64,000 nucleotides of DNA. Origin: Notospermus geniculatus. Lineage: Eukaryota; Nemertea; Pilidiophora; Heteronemertea; Lineidae. Of the stretch, positions 49,600 to 59,329 are shown in pieces. Position 1 is the stretch's first letter. Each line of letters starts with the position of its first letter. The notes under the pieces are model-generated. The model did not search any database. It was not told the DNA's origin and saw only the letters and a list, made by a program, of their open reading frames with translations. A program made the translations under genes and the position numbers. The DNA lies in contig NMRB01000541.1 in NCBI GenBank assembly GCA_002633025.1, forward strand, positions 191,353 through 255,352, written 5' to 3'.

Positions 49600-49900
49600 A
49601 AAGGTCAAAACTATGTCGAATAACAAAACTTCCTCCCCCACAGCGACAGCCTAGAGAGTTCTTTCTGATAATAAGCACGAGTGTGCGTTTCTACGTTCCA
49701 GTTTCTACTATTTCCTACTTACGCGACAGTGGCGCCGGTAAGCGGCGGTCACCCACGTCGACGCCGAAACCTTTTCAAGAGGTGATAGGTCCATTTGCCG
49801 GCAATCGTACGTTTTTTTCTTGTCGTCTGCATCTCAGTGTTCTCGGTGGTGACTTTGCGTGGGGCGGGACACACGGGTTAGGAGGGCGGGGTCGCACTGC
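49600..49900 (+). promoter_or_regulatory. CpG- and GC-box-rich patch, candidate promoter
   Basis: Against an AT-rich background this patch is rich in CG dinucleotides (CGCGACAGTGGCGCCGG, CGGCGGTCACCCACGTCGAC). GGGGCGGG and GGGCGGGG boxes lie at about 49860-49890. A consensus-like splice donor, CG|GTAAGC, sits at 49738. It lies 8.3 kb upstream of the SLC12A9-like coding exon on the same strand, which has its own 5'UTR splice acceptor, so it could hold a first non-coding exon. No TATA element or transcript evidence is visible. Confidence 0.35.
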
Positions 49901-49950
49901 ATACGAGGACCAGCACATGGTTGCCGGGTGGAGTTGCACAGCACTAGAAT

Positions 49951-50087
49951 TTGGTGCTGAATTCCGAAGGTGTTTCAGCCATTCAGTACACAGTGTCAGG
50001 GCCTGTCATGCACTGGCAGAAGTGGGTCTGCAGGCCCTGGTGCTGTGTATTCATTGGTAGAGCTTAACCCTCCAGGAATTCAGCACC
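49951..50087. repeat. imperfect foldback
   Basis: GGTGCTGAATTCC pairs with GGAATTCAGCACC, and inside it ACACAGTGTCAGGGCCTG pairs with CAGGCCCTGGTGCTGTGT. It overlaps the end of the longest open frame in the window and argues against that frame being a protein. Confidence 0.72.
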
Positions 50088-51295
50088 GTGTTGGCTGTAG
50101 GTGGGATTGGGTTCCTCCTGTCATCATCATCATCCCTCCCCGGACACTTGCTTTCCATAGAGGTACTATACTATATACCGGGCCCTGGTTCCTATCACAC
50201 GGTCACCGGTGTTGGTCTCCCTCCCTCCCACCCTACCTTACCTGAGAATAACTCCCATTGGTGAGGGACTTTTCGACAGAGAGATGCACTCTAACTTTAT
50301 CAGACTGATATGTAAATGTATAAAAAGAAATGGCCATTGAAAGGCACAAATTTCGGGTGGACAGCTTTTGGTGCAGCCCAGGATTCGAAATCAGTGACTG
50401 ATGGAAAAACGTGCGTCAAAATTTTGAAAATGACGGGATTCAGAAGGTGAGTGAGTGTCCAGCATCCCAGATACAGAGACAGCCACATGAGATGCTACAG
50501 TGCCACAATGCCGTCCCGCCCCGCGTCAACCTCCACGGAGAACACTAGTCTCAAGTTGTTCCTCCTGATGTTTGATTTCAGTGTCGACTAACACCGTGTA
50601 TGTGAATAGTTGTGCATATGCTCAATAGATGTCGCTACCTCTCATATGGACTCAAAGCTATTAACAAAAGCAAAAATTCATGCAGAAATACGTGGACTCT
50701 TGATCTAACAGTATTTTGCTCTTCATTTTATCGGTGTGACGCCTATCACTAACGCTGGCCCTTCTGTATTTGGTGAGCTTAACGCTATAACTGTTTGGAT
50801 CTCTAAACTGACAGATTCTCCCAAAGTAGAGATTATCGATGGATCTCACATAATCCATATTTCTTGCTGTGTATCTCATTTTTTTTGCGTAAATCCATCG
50901 CAGGCTTGCTATAACTTGGATGTCGCTGTGTTTGTGCAAATGTTGGCTTTGAAAGACAGTGTAGCATGGACTGTCGGTAAAAAAATTGGTAGGAACAGCG
51001 TAGGGCCTCATTGACTTTCTGGGGGTAGTGTATGTTGATTTGTCTAGGCGTGAGGTCTGATTGGCTGTTGCATGATGATGACCCCTGACCCCTGAGTTGG
51101 AAGTTGTTGGTGCCATTGTCTTGTGAGTTGGGTTGCATGGTTGTTGGATTCGTGAGAACGGTCAAGCATGTTAGTTCTGAAATACATCATTTTCTCTTGC
51201 AGTTTATACACCTGATGTAGTCAAGTTTGATACGAGTTGAAAGCAGTTGCTTGGGAACCTTGAAAGATACTTGTGAAGGAGTAAGGGCTTGATTC
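50088..51295. other. non-coding stretch
   Basis: Overlapping 151- and 110-codon frames on the - strand and a 92-codon frame on the + strand have no family signature. Confidence 0.4.
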
Positions 51296-51451
51296 CACCA
51301 GCATATGGCGTTGACGGTAGCGTCCACCGCAGTTCGACGCTGATGTGAAAATGCGGTTGAAACAGTCAATGGACTCAAGATACATGTAGAAGTGATTCGA
51401 ACGTCGACACTGACATTACCGCCGACGCCATATGCTGGTAGAAACGAGCCC
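51296..51451. mobile_element. GGGCTTG hairpin MITE
   Basis: 156 bp; inverted ends GGGCT(T/C)G, then CCAGCATATGGCGT/ACGCCATATGCTGG and GACGGTA/TACCGCC. Flanked by TAA on the left and TTA on the right, the TWA pattern of Harbinger-like elements. Confidence 0.75.
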
Positions 51452-52112
51452 TTAGGAAGAGTGATATGTGCCGATAGTGTTCACATAAAAATGTCATTAC
51501 AAATGGCATTTCCAAAGGCTTGGTCAATGTTGTTTTACGTGATTTCTCAAACCGATTGAGAAAGTTCTGTTCTCGAGAATTTAAAAATTATGAATCCTGA
51601 AATTCTTTCTCCATGACAAAACCCTGACCATCTCCATGGTACAAGTTATCATCACCTTTGTCTATTTCATTGTGTTGAAAGTGACAAGTGATAAAACTTG
51701 GTGATTCTTTCTAAAAACTCGGTTACTGGTCATGGCATGACTCTGAGTGAACCGAGCTAATCCCAACTTAACACTACAAACAAAACTGACAGAAACCCAT
51801 GAAAAAATCTCACCATTCTTTTTCACGACTTTGATGTGACAGATTGAGTTAGTAGATCAGACAATTGGCCAAACTCATCTGAGACAATATGGACTTCTCG
51901 TAATTAGAAAATAGGAATCTTCCATGATAAGGGTCATCGAATCTGGTCAGGAGCACCTGGGGTTAGGGGATGACACAATACAACTTGATCGGCTATTGTG
52001 GCGCTGAGCTCTGTGAGGGTACCGTTGACAAATTAGCTGGAGAAGAAGTTGACAGTTGGTGTTAGGGAAGCCCTGGGGGGATGTCGGTGGAAATGGCTTG
52101 GGTGGGATAATA
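51452..52112. other. non-coding stretch, nothing recognised
   Basis: No supported gene. Confidence 0.4.
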
Positions 52113-52262
52113 GGGAGGTTTAGAAATCAAACGATGAACGTAAACATTAACGACAACTTTATTTTTTGTACCGAAAATGCAATATAAAATTTGGTTGATA
52201 TTTAGTACGAAAAGTGACATTGTCGTAAAGTTTACGTTTATCGTTTGATTTCTAAACCTCCC
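52113..52262. mobile_element. GGGAGGTTTAGAAATC MITE, copy 1
   Basis: 150 bp, flanked by TA on both sides. Termini GGGAGGTTTAGAAATCAAAC and GTTTGATTTCTAAACCTCCC are perfect inverses, continuing through CGAT and AACGTAAAC/GTTTACGTT. A second copy is at 63384-63518. The TA duplication suggests a Tc1/mariner-type partner. Confidence 0.9.
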
Positions 52263-53097
52263 TAATAACTGCTTCTTAATCCTTTCACTGCAAATTTCGG
52301 CAAAAATGATCATAATAAGAAAGGTTTGTGGATTGCCTGATGAAATGTGAAGCGCTTTGAGACTGTATTACAGTGGAAAGTGCTGTAGAAAAGGTCTTAC
52401 ACTGAATCAGCAAAGCCACTGAAAGCGACACATGAATGTCTGAGTGTGCATTTCACCTCCTCCTGCCCCGACGGGGAGAATATACCCACACCAAACACTC
52501 CATCCTCATCATCAAAGTATTCTCTACAGCTTCCCATCACTAAAGTCGCGTGAAGAGCATGATTGATTTCCCCCGAGCTGTTGACTTATCCCTCAAAATA
52601 CATATTTCTTTTCAAACATGAAGCGTCTCCGAGATTCATCAAATCATGGCCTTGGGCTTTGTTCTGTTGCTTTATATGTACGGCTCGTCCGATTGGCTGG
52701 TTTGTTTGCTCTGACTACGAGCTTTGTGAACGCGGAGGCAATATTGTTACTTAGGAACATCATACGAATGGTTAGTGCTGCCACCTATACCAGCGGGTTG
52801 AAGCAGTACAAGGCTTTCATTCATGTTCTGGTGAAAAATGATCCTGAATCATTACACAAATTAATGACTTTATATCAGATTTAATGTTTCGGTTAAGTTC
52901 AAACAAGCTCACTTTATGATATTTAAAGAATTTGATTTGTAATTTCGATGAGCTATTCAAATGACTGTTTACAAGCCTGAGAATAATTTGCACAAACTTC
53001 TGTGAACTATTACAATCATCTCGTTAGCATGCTCGTCATATCAATAATGCCTGTAGGAATGTATAGTGTTTGCTAGTCAACTAATCTGACTTATTAA
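52263..53097. other. non-coding stretch, nothing recognised
   Basis: No supported gene. Confidence 0.4.
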
Positions 53098-53134
53098 CCC
53101 TTTCACGGCCACGGGAAATTTCGTTAAACTAATA

Positions 53135-53301
53135 CACTGGAACCTCTCTATTAAGGACACCTTTCGGACTGTCCTTAATTGAGAGGTGTCCTGATTACGG
53201 AGCCAAAATGAATAAAAATGAAAATTTTGGGATTGAACTTCAGTGTCCTTAATAGAGAGTTGTCCTCCTGGCAGAGGTGTCCGCTAAGAGAGGTTCCACT
53301 G
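53135..53301. mobile_element. pogo-like MITE nested in the TTAA element
   Basis: 167 bp flanked by TA; ends CACTGGAACCTCTCTATTAA and AAGAGAGGTTCCACTG. The interior repeats GTCCTTAATxGAGAG. The form TACAGTGGAACCTCTCT is familiar from pogo/Tc1 relatives. Diverged relatives seem to lie at 58717-58815 and 60668-60795. Confidence 0.85.
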
Positions 53302-53339
53302 TAAGCCAGTTTGTCATGAAATCATAGAGAGACAACCCT

Positions 53340-53400
53340 ATCACATAGGTATTCATTGGAAAGTGCTCACTGAGAGCTTTCCAATGAATACCTATGTGAT
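53340..53400. repeat. perfect 24-bp-stem hairpin
   Basis: ATCACATAGGTATTCATTGG-type arm at 53340-53363, 13-base loop, exact reverse complement at 53377-53400. If transcribed it resembles a small-RNA precursor in size. It is part of the TTAA element, and a decayed relative is at 4625-4660. Confidence 0.9.
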
Positions 53401-53476
53401 GGCTTTCGGCCACCATTCAAACTTTTTTGTGTGTTTTCATTATTGACATAATTCATCTTACGAGTGAAAGGGTTAA

Positions 53477-54150
53477 TCATGGATGTTTCAAACTGATATC
53501 ACGAGGGACATTCTCAGCTTTGCAATTTTGGGACAGAAACCAACATACGCTCGTATACTCCTTCTCTCCTTTGTCTGCCTGTATGCCAAAAGTCATTTGA
53601 TGAAGTTACAACCGTCGAAAAAAGGGAGATAGCCTCCTCTATGATTTAGCTGAGTCATGTTCAGGTTGTTGACCATGGAAACCAAAACTGCAATGCTGAA
53701 AACCCTTGTATCAAAGAATGCTCCCATTATACTGAAGTTCTAGAAACTGCATGTGTTGTGTCATGGCGTTAGTGCAGATTCTAGAACAGAGATTTCTGAC
53801 CAGTTGCTGTCCCCCGCATGTATTTCACCCAATATGCTGACTCCAACCTGGAGCCTCCCTATCATTGACCAGTTGTCAATGTTTTTTCCAAAAGCATGTC
53901 AATTTTGCCGTTTTACTTACTATGTTTTTCTCTTCTCTATTTTAGGTAAGTACCAGTTTGTAACGAAGTTTTGATATCTGTCGTAAGTCTGCCGGTCGGT
54001 GAGTACAGGAAAGTTTTTGAAACAGGTGAAACAGGCATATCAGGTTTAGAAAACAAGTTCATAGTCAGCTGAGGCTTTAATCTGTGGGCCTCTTGTGATT
54101 GCGGGTAATACTAATAGAAAGGAAAGAATATTTCAAAAGTAAGGAAAATA
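53477..54150. other. non-coding stretch, nothing recognised
   Basis: No supported gene. Confidence 0.4.
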
Positions 54151-54459
54151 GAGCATTCATCAGCTGAGTGTCTGTCATATGCCTCTCTTGTTATAAGCCA
54201 TGGAGTATTCATCAGCTGAGTCTCTGTCACATGGGCTCTTGTTATAACCCATGGCGTATTCGTCAGCTGAGCGTCAGTCACATGAGCCTCTTGTTATAAC
54301 CCATAGAGTATTCGTCAGCTGAGTGTCTGTCACATGGGCCTCTTGTTATAACCCATAGAGTATTCAACAGCTGAGCGTCTGTCGCATGGGCCTCTTGTTA
54401 TAACCCATCAAGCATTCATCAGCTGAGCCTCTGGCAGATGGGCCTCTTGTTATAACCCA
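54151..54459 (+). repeat. 55-bp minisatellite, six copies
   Basis: The unit runs from GTATTCATCAGCTGAGTGTC through CACATGGGCCTCTTGTTATAACCCAT. Copies differ by a few bases each. Confidence 0.92.
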
Positions 54460-55463
54460 ATTTGTTTGACCTTGTGCAATCAGTGTGGTGAATAGAAATT
54501 AGCTTCACGGCGAGCAGACGTGAAATTACGCCCAAATAACATGAACTCACGATCCGAGATGGTCGCGATGGCAGTAGTTATCAGACAGTAATGGCTGCCC
54601 CAGTTCCGCCCGTGCCACTTCCTGTTCGTTGTTACCGTACCTCGATAAAGTGACCAGTGATACGATCCTGACATCTGCTCTTAACGCTAATGGCAGATTA
54701 GATCTTTTTTACCTCCTTTAGATATTGATTTAGAAGAGTAGTTCTGTTCTGGCATATTGACAGTTGATATGGGATGTCGTCATTGTTGTCTTCAGGTTTC
54801 TGATGCTGTTATTGTGGTTGGGGAACCAGTCTGCCAAGTGTTTCTATGGTGATGGTAATAGTCTTATTGCCTCAAGGTCAAGAAAGGTCGCTGACCTTGA
54901 AAATATTTCGTGGTGTTGCTCATTCTTGCTGAATGACTGAGGATCAAAAGATGGCACAATTAAAAGAGGGGATGTGTCAGTGTTAAAAAAGGGGCAGTTG
55001 TATGGGTTCATAATTCGCCCTTCCTTCACTGTTTTGACTTCATTTTAATGACCCCTTTTGTTTTCGTTTCTATATAGAGTAGACATGTTGTTTGAAAACC
55101 GATCCCTCATTCATCGAAATAATACCACATAACCATTGTTCGATAAACCGCTATTTTTCTCTGATTTATTCAATCATCATTTCTGCTCGAAAACGACATT
55201 ATTGCGCATAGTAATGTATACAGGAAACACAAAAACACGACCAGGCAATTTACGTGGCATTATTTTGGTATATGTGATAGTTTTATGAGGTGATATTAGG
55301 AGTGAAACCATCTGTATTGTTGATTTCATGATGGTGGTATGTAGAACAGTATTACTGGTGTGGGATTTCTATGGAAAGTGAAATGTACTCTGACATGCAA
55401 AGGGCAATGACTGAAATTGGTTTGGCCTGCTATCTATGATGATTTGAGGTTGTCCAAAATGGC
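54460..55463. other. non-coding stretch, nothing recognised
   Basis: No supported gene. Confidence 0.4.
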
Positions 55464-55475
55464 TCAGAGATTCAG

Positions 55476-55754
55476 TATTGTATTTGTATTAGATTGTTCC
55501 ATCAGGGCCGCAGCCATAGCATTATTGGCCCTGCTAAGTATGGAAGAGGCCATCGAAAGCTACTCATGTTCCTCACTTGGATGGGGTCTTTTACTTGCCC
55601 TTGCAAAGGAACAAGGTACAAGGCACCATGGCTTACTGTCCCATGTGATGGACATGAAGAGCCAGGCATCACTAATCCCATGTCGCCCGGGATTTGAACT
55701 TAGGACCTGCTGCTTGCTAAGCCGACTTGATAACCACTAGGCTATCAAGGCTCC
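55476..55754 (-). mobile_element. tRNA-derived SINE family A, copy 2, with target duplication
   Basis: Reverse-oriented copy of the 44536-44812 SINE: box A-like TAGCCTAGTGGTTATCAAG and box B-like GGTTCGAA-type (here AGTTCAAATCCC) on the - strand, the same body and the AATCTAATACAAATAC end. Direct repeats TCAGAGATTCAG (55464-55475) and TCAGAGATCCAG (55755-55766) flank it with one mismatch, so the ends are well defined. The 107-codon frame here is SINE-derived. Confidence 0.88.
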
Positions 55755-55792
55755 TCAGAGATCCAGCGGAGCCAAGCTTAACTCTGTTGAGA

Positions 55793-55930
55793 AACTGTCC
55801 TGTTGGCCTAGTGACTATGGTTTCACTCTCACTCGAGAGATCCAGGTGTGATCGCTGATCTAGTCGCACCAAAGATGTCCCAAACTGCATCTCTACTTCC
55901 TGCGTCCTGACGCGGTTGGGCATGTTGTCA
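55793..55930 (+). repeat. diverged tRNA-like SINE head
   Basis: TGGCCTAGTGACTATGG resembles box A; about 35 bases later GGTGTGATCGC resembles a decayed box B (GGTTCGATCCC). It directly follows the SINE at 55476-55754. No flanking repeats were seen. Confidence 0.4.
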
Positions 55931-57828
55931 AATACCACTCAAATACCATAACCCTAATCCAAGACCTCCCTGAAAACCGACCCCCTTCTTTAGAACCGGT
56001 TGTCACAATGGATAAAACTGGAGTGAAAATGACCCGGTTGATTTAGAGCTCCGAGAGGATGACTCGTCTCTGAACCGTGGGGTGGAGATGTCAAATTACC
56101 CGAACGACGCTCGTTTGAGACTCCAGGCAAGATTTGGAATGGAACCAATCGAGCTAAAATTGTCAAATTAGCCCCTACTCAATGTGACGGGGTGAGCCCA
56201 AGATGCAAAATTAAGTCCCAGTGGAAATTTGTGGATCGTCTGCTCGAGGCTGGGAGCAGACGTGATAAGGTGTCGTCTGCAGACCGTGCACAGGCCATGC
56301 GGTCTGCAGACCAAAGGCTGCGCTGGGGGCTTTGAATCTCTGATTGTGTAGGGAGAATTGATGGTTTTCTCGTGATGATGAGATACGGGTTACTGTCAAT
56401 GGTACGCCATGTTGATGATAGCGAGGCTATTGTTGGCGTGCTGTGATAAATCTCGATATCGGCCCAATCTTATGCCACTATCCCGGGGCAGTTTGATCGA
56501 AATGGCTGATTATTTAGAAGATTGGGACCATAAAGAGGGTAGAGGAATGTCACATGATTTGTTGTGAGGGACTGGGGTGGGCGGGCTGACTTATGTCTTT
56601 ATTTGAGTGGCGTCACCCTTTGAAATCAAAACGTTGGCCCCTGAGGGTGGCTTAGAAGTTGGTCTCTAGGCAAGGCGCGAATCCAAGGGGGGGGGGGGGC
56701 GGCACTAAACTGAATGCCTCCCCCCGCATTGGGATCCGCACCTGGCCTCGACCAACTTATACTGATTTGAATCCTCACCTTCCTCTGTACCATTCTCATA
56801 TTCCTTGATGAATGAATCATCAATAAGACTCATCCTTTCCACAGCAACATTACCACCTTAGTCAGCAGCCTTGCCATCACCACAACACCGCCTATAGTCC
56901 ATTTCCTCAACTACATGATTAATGCTAACCATCAGTCTTGTACATTGTGTAGACTATAGTGCCATCCGTCATGTCTTACCATTCAGAAATCAATTTCCTC
57001 TGGCAAAGGATGCTAGGAGTGCAGGAATCTGTCTCATCAGAGAAAAGGTCTGTATTGATGTAGGCTTACATGTAGAATTTTTTTTATAAGGTCTGCATGT
57101 TCATTCCTTTATACCCACTCACCTTCAATGTACTCTCCCATGGCTATTATTGGTATTGGCTGAGTAATAGGAGCTAGCTCAGCTGTGTATTGGGAAGCCA
57201 GTTTCTGTTACATGTAGCTATAGCTAAGCAAAGCAACCTTATAGAAGGTACATTTGTAGAAGTACACAGTGGTTGTAGCTGCTTTGTTCATCCTATATCC
57301 ATCGTGTATACATCATGAAAGAAATGAGGCAAGAGCTGAGAACTGTAATCTGTATGAAATTGCTTATGCTTTCATTTATTTATTTATGTTTCAATGCATA
57401 CCGGTAATTTGCACTTCAAGAATTTGTATGATATTCCTTAGAATGCACATTCATAGTATATCTCCATGATATTGCTTAATAAATTGCATATTACTAGTAT
57501 GCATTGAGTAAGGAGGATCATCGGTTAAAAAGCAGATTCATTTATCCTAATTAAGAGTATATTGCATAAAATCAAAAATAGATAAGATAGATATCTATTT
57601 TTGATAAAATGCATATTCATATGCTTTAAGGATCCACTCTTAGTACCAGTATAAAGATAATCCGGTCTGTTGTATAACCATGCAGGCTTTAATCTCAAAT
57701 CTATCCTATAATACATCCTGTGAGGACAACAGTATGTAAATTCTTTTAGGGGCCTCCGTATTGTTCTGCTTATAGACCTGATGTGGTTGATAGGCTTAAC
57801 TGAATAATCCAAATATCAAAATTCCTCT
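55931..57828. other. non-coding stretch with two small hairpins and a G run
   Basis: CGTCTGCTC...GAGCAGACG at 56236-56262 and GTCTGCAGACC...GGTCTGCAGAC at 56275-56311 are adjacent hairpins. A decayed GGATCC-end repeat with a 13-base G run lies at 56671-56744. No gene recognised. Confidence 0.45.
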
Positions 57829-57932
57829 CATCCTCCGACAGCAGAGGTTTTTTCTCACTTCTCCTCATCCATTAACACATTGTTTGTAGTGTAAATAGAT
57901 AGGAGCGAGTAAAAACCCTGCTGTGGGAGGAT
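57829..57932. mobile_element. CATCCTCCCAC hairpin element, copy 5
   Basis: Left end CATCCTCCGACAGCAGAGG, right end CCCTGCTGTGGGAGGAT; the middle is expanded and AT-rich. It ends 59 bp before the splice acceptor of the SLC12A9-like exon, so it lies in the upstream intron or promoter region. Confidence 0.8.
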
Positions 57933-57991
57933 AAATTCATTCACACCAAAGCTTCTACATTTTGCCCTAGTCATGCTCATTTTCTTTTCAG

Positions 57992-58033
57992 AGCATGAAC
58001 GCTGCAAGATTTAGGTGAGAATCTGGCAACAAG
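57992..58033 (+). promoter_or_regulatory. 5'UTR part of the SLC12A9-like exon, with an upstream ORF
   Basis: A polypyrimidine tract TTTTCTTTTCAG ends at 57991, a good splice acceptor, so translation probably starts in exon 2 or later. The leader has an upstream ATG at 57995 that opens a 7-codon frame (MNAARFR) closed by TGA at 58016-58018, 15 bases before the main ATG. Such a short uORF could dampen translation. Whether it is in the mature mRNA depends on the acceptor being used. Confidence 0.55.
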
Positions 58034-58376
58034 ATGAGTGCTTCCATCATCTACGACAAAACCGGGGTTGCTCTTGCCCCTGCTGACATCAATGAAATCC
58101 AGTTGGCATCATCGACCTCCCTTTCTTCCATCACCTCCTCAAATTCCGGCTATGATGAAAAGAAACCCATCTTGAAAAATAACACCGACGGCGATGTGGT
58201 ACGGAGAAGACCGAAAAAGAATGGCGCCAGTGGAGGTTACCAAGATTTTAATCGAATGTCGCAGATTTTCCCAGCAACTGTTGGCGATGAGTTGAAGAGA
58301 ACATTAGGGATGTGGGGTGGGGTTTTTGGACCGGTGGCTCTCGCACAATTCAGTGTGGCATTCTTCTTACGAATCG
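58034..58376 (+). CDS. SLC12A9: SLC12A9-like cation-chloride cotransporter, N-terminal coding exon (partial)
   Basis: This exon gives residues 1-114 plus the first base of a glycine codon, and ends at the donor G|GTGAGTAAG (GT at 58377). Residues 1-89 are a polar cytoplasmic tail with a serine-rich stretch (about 26-38) and a basic RRRPKK patch at 57-62. Residues about 91-115, RTLGMWGGVFGPVALAQFSV followed by AFFLRIG, are the start of the first transmembrane helix. The pattern GVxxPxxLxxFSxxxFLRIG is that of SLC12A9, whereas KCC and NKCC members read differently after GV. The family has 12 membrane helices; SLC12A9 is an orphan-type member reported at endolysosomal membranes. The start is the first ATG in frame after the acceptor. 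Later exons, which should continue with VVGxAG-like sequence, were not found before the window ends; only this piece is present. No frame damage is seen. Confidence 0.82.
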
Positions 58377-58541
58377 GTGAGTAAGACACTTTTCCAGTCT
58401 TATATTCCAAAAACACCAAGCTTGAAAAAAAGGAACTTGAAATGTGAAAGGTGCAGAACCAAATTTAGTACCGTAATCGCCTGGTGAATTCATATTTCAA
58501 TTTTCTGACCAGTCAAGATCACAGTTGAACCTCCCTCAGCA

Positions 58542-58716
58542 CAGGTGCGGATCCAGGGGGGGGGGGCACACCCGGTGCATGCCCCCTTTTGGCCAACAAA
58601 TCTGTAAAACTGACCGTGAAATTCTGAAATTTGGAGCAAATCATTGAAATTCACTGCAGACTTCAATGTTTCTAGCACAGTGCCCCCTCTTTTCCGAAAT
58701 CGTGGATCCGTCCCTG
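58542..58716 (-). mobile_element. GGATCC-end MITE, copy 3, in the intron
   Basis: CAGGTGCGGATCCAGG then a nine-base-plus G run at the left; CGTGGATCCGTCCCTG at the right. It is collinear with the reverse complement of 36161-36333 and preserves the open peptide frame (SAVNFNDLLQISEFH) of that copy. Confidence 0.8.
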
Positions 58717-58815
58717 CAGCGGACACATTACCAGGAGGACACCTCTCTGTTAAAGATATCAAACTGTTAAGTCCAACAGACCGTTTTGTTTCATTTTGAC
58801 TTCTGTAATCAGGAC
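58717..58815 (+). repeat. decayed pogo-like MITE fragment
   Basis: CCAGGAGGACACCTCTCTGT and TCAGGACACCTCTCA resemble the interior of 53135-53301; ends are lost. Confidence 0.45.
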
Positions 58816-59132
58816 ACCTCTCAGCATTCACAGCATTTGTCAGTCACAAGGAAAGACAATGTATCACGGGTATTTTTGTGGGCCACGAAAATTATATCCT
58901 TTTACATTTTATTTGTTTGTGTCCAGTCTTTCTTTGCCTTAATTTGTTGCTGGCATACCCCTCTAGAAATTCTTTTGATACCGAAAGTATTCAATTTGGT
59001 GGGTTGACATGTCCCAAAAGTCCAAAATAACGTAATGTAAACATCCTGAATGTGAACAATGAAGTCATGATACATTGTCTTTAATAGAGAGGCAAGGTAC
59101 AGTAACTCAAAATTTGCCACAACAGTGTAAAA

Positions 59133-59329
59133 GGGGCTGTTCGTTTTCGTCACTTGAGGAATCTGAGTTGTGATCCTTGGGAAAACGGAAAAGGCTATGC
59201 AATTGCAGATTGCAGGGATTATTTGTTGTGCTGTACAGAATAATCGCTGCAATTTTCAGATTCATAGCTTTCTCCATTTTCTCAAGGATCACAACTCAGA
59301 TTCCTCAATTGACGAAAATGAACAGCCCC
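59133..59329. mobile_element. GGGGCTGTTC hairpin MITE, full copy
   Basis: A 197-bp foldback with arms of about 90 bp: GGGGCTGTTCGTTTTCGTCA at the left and GAAAATGAACAGCCCC at the right. Inner blocks GAGGAATCTGAGTTGTGATC and GATCACAACTCAGATTCCTC are exact inverses. A single-arm relative is at 10104-10190. The flanks AAA and TTT do not form a direct repeat. Harbinger-like by its GGGGCTGTT end. Confidence 0.85.

Larger units (their letters stand above)
53098..53472. mobile_element. TTAA-flanked element (CCCTTTCAC ends) carrying a nested MITE
   Basis: Ends CCCTTTCACG and CGAGTGAAAGGG are inverse, and TTAA flanks both (53094-53097, 53473-53476), as for piggyBac-type insertions. It contains the pogo-like MITE at 53135-53301 and a long perfect hairpin at 53340-53400. 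Without the nested element it would be about 206 bp. Confidence 0.8.

Noticed and set aside
49218-50060. Longest open frame in the window (280 codons, +)
   Set aside because: No domain or recognisable homology, composition changes along its length, and its end lies in a foldback repeat. It is explained better by a GC-rich patch with few stops. A blastp or transcript match would change this.
50661-51116. 151-codon frame on the - strand, overlapped by other open frames
   Set aside because: Three frames are open at once, none with recognisable motifs; consistent with chance.
53098-53472. microRNA gene at the perfect hairpin
   Set aside because: The perfect stem lies inside a transposon with terminal repeats and TTAA flanks; without small-RNA reads a transposon origin is more likely.
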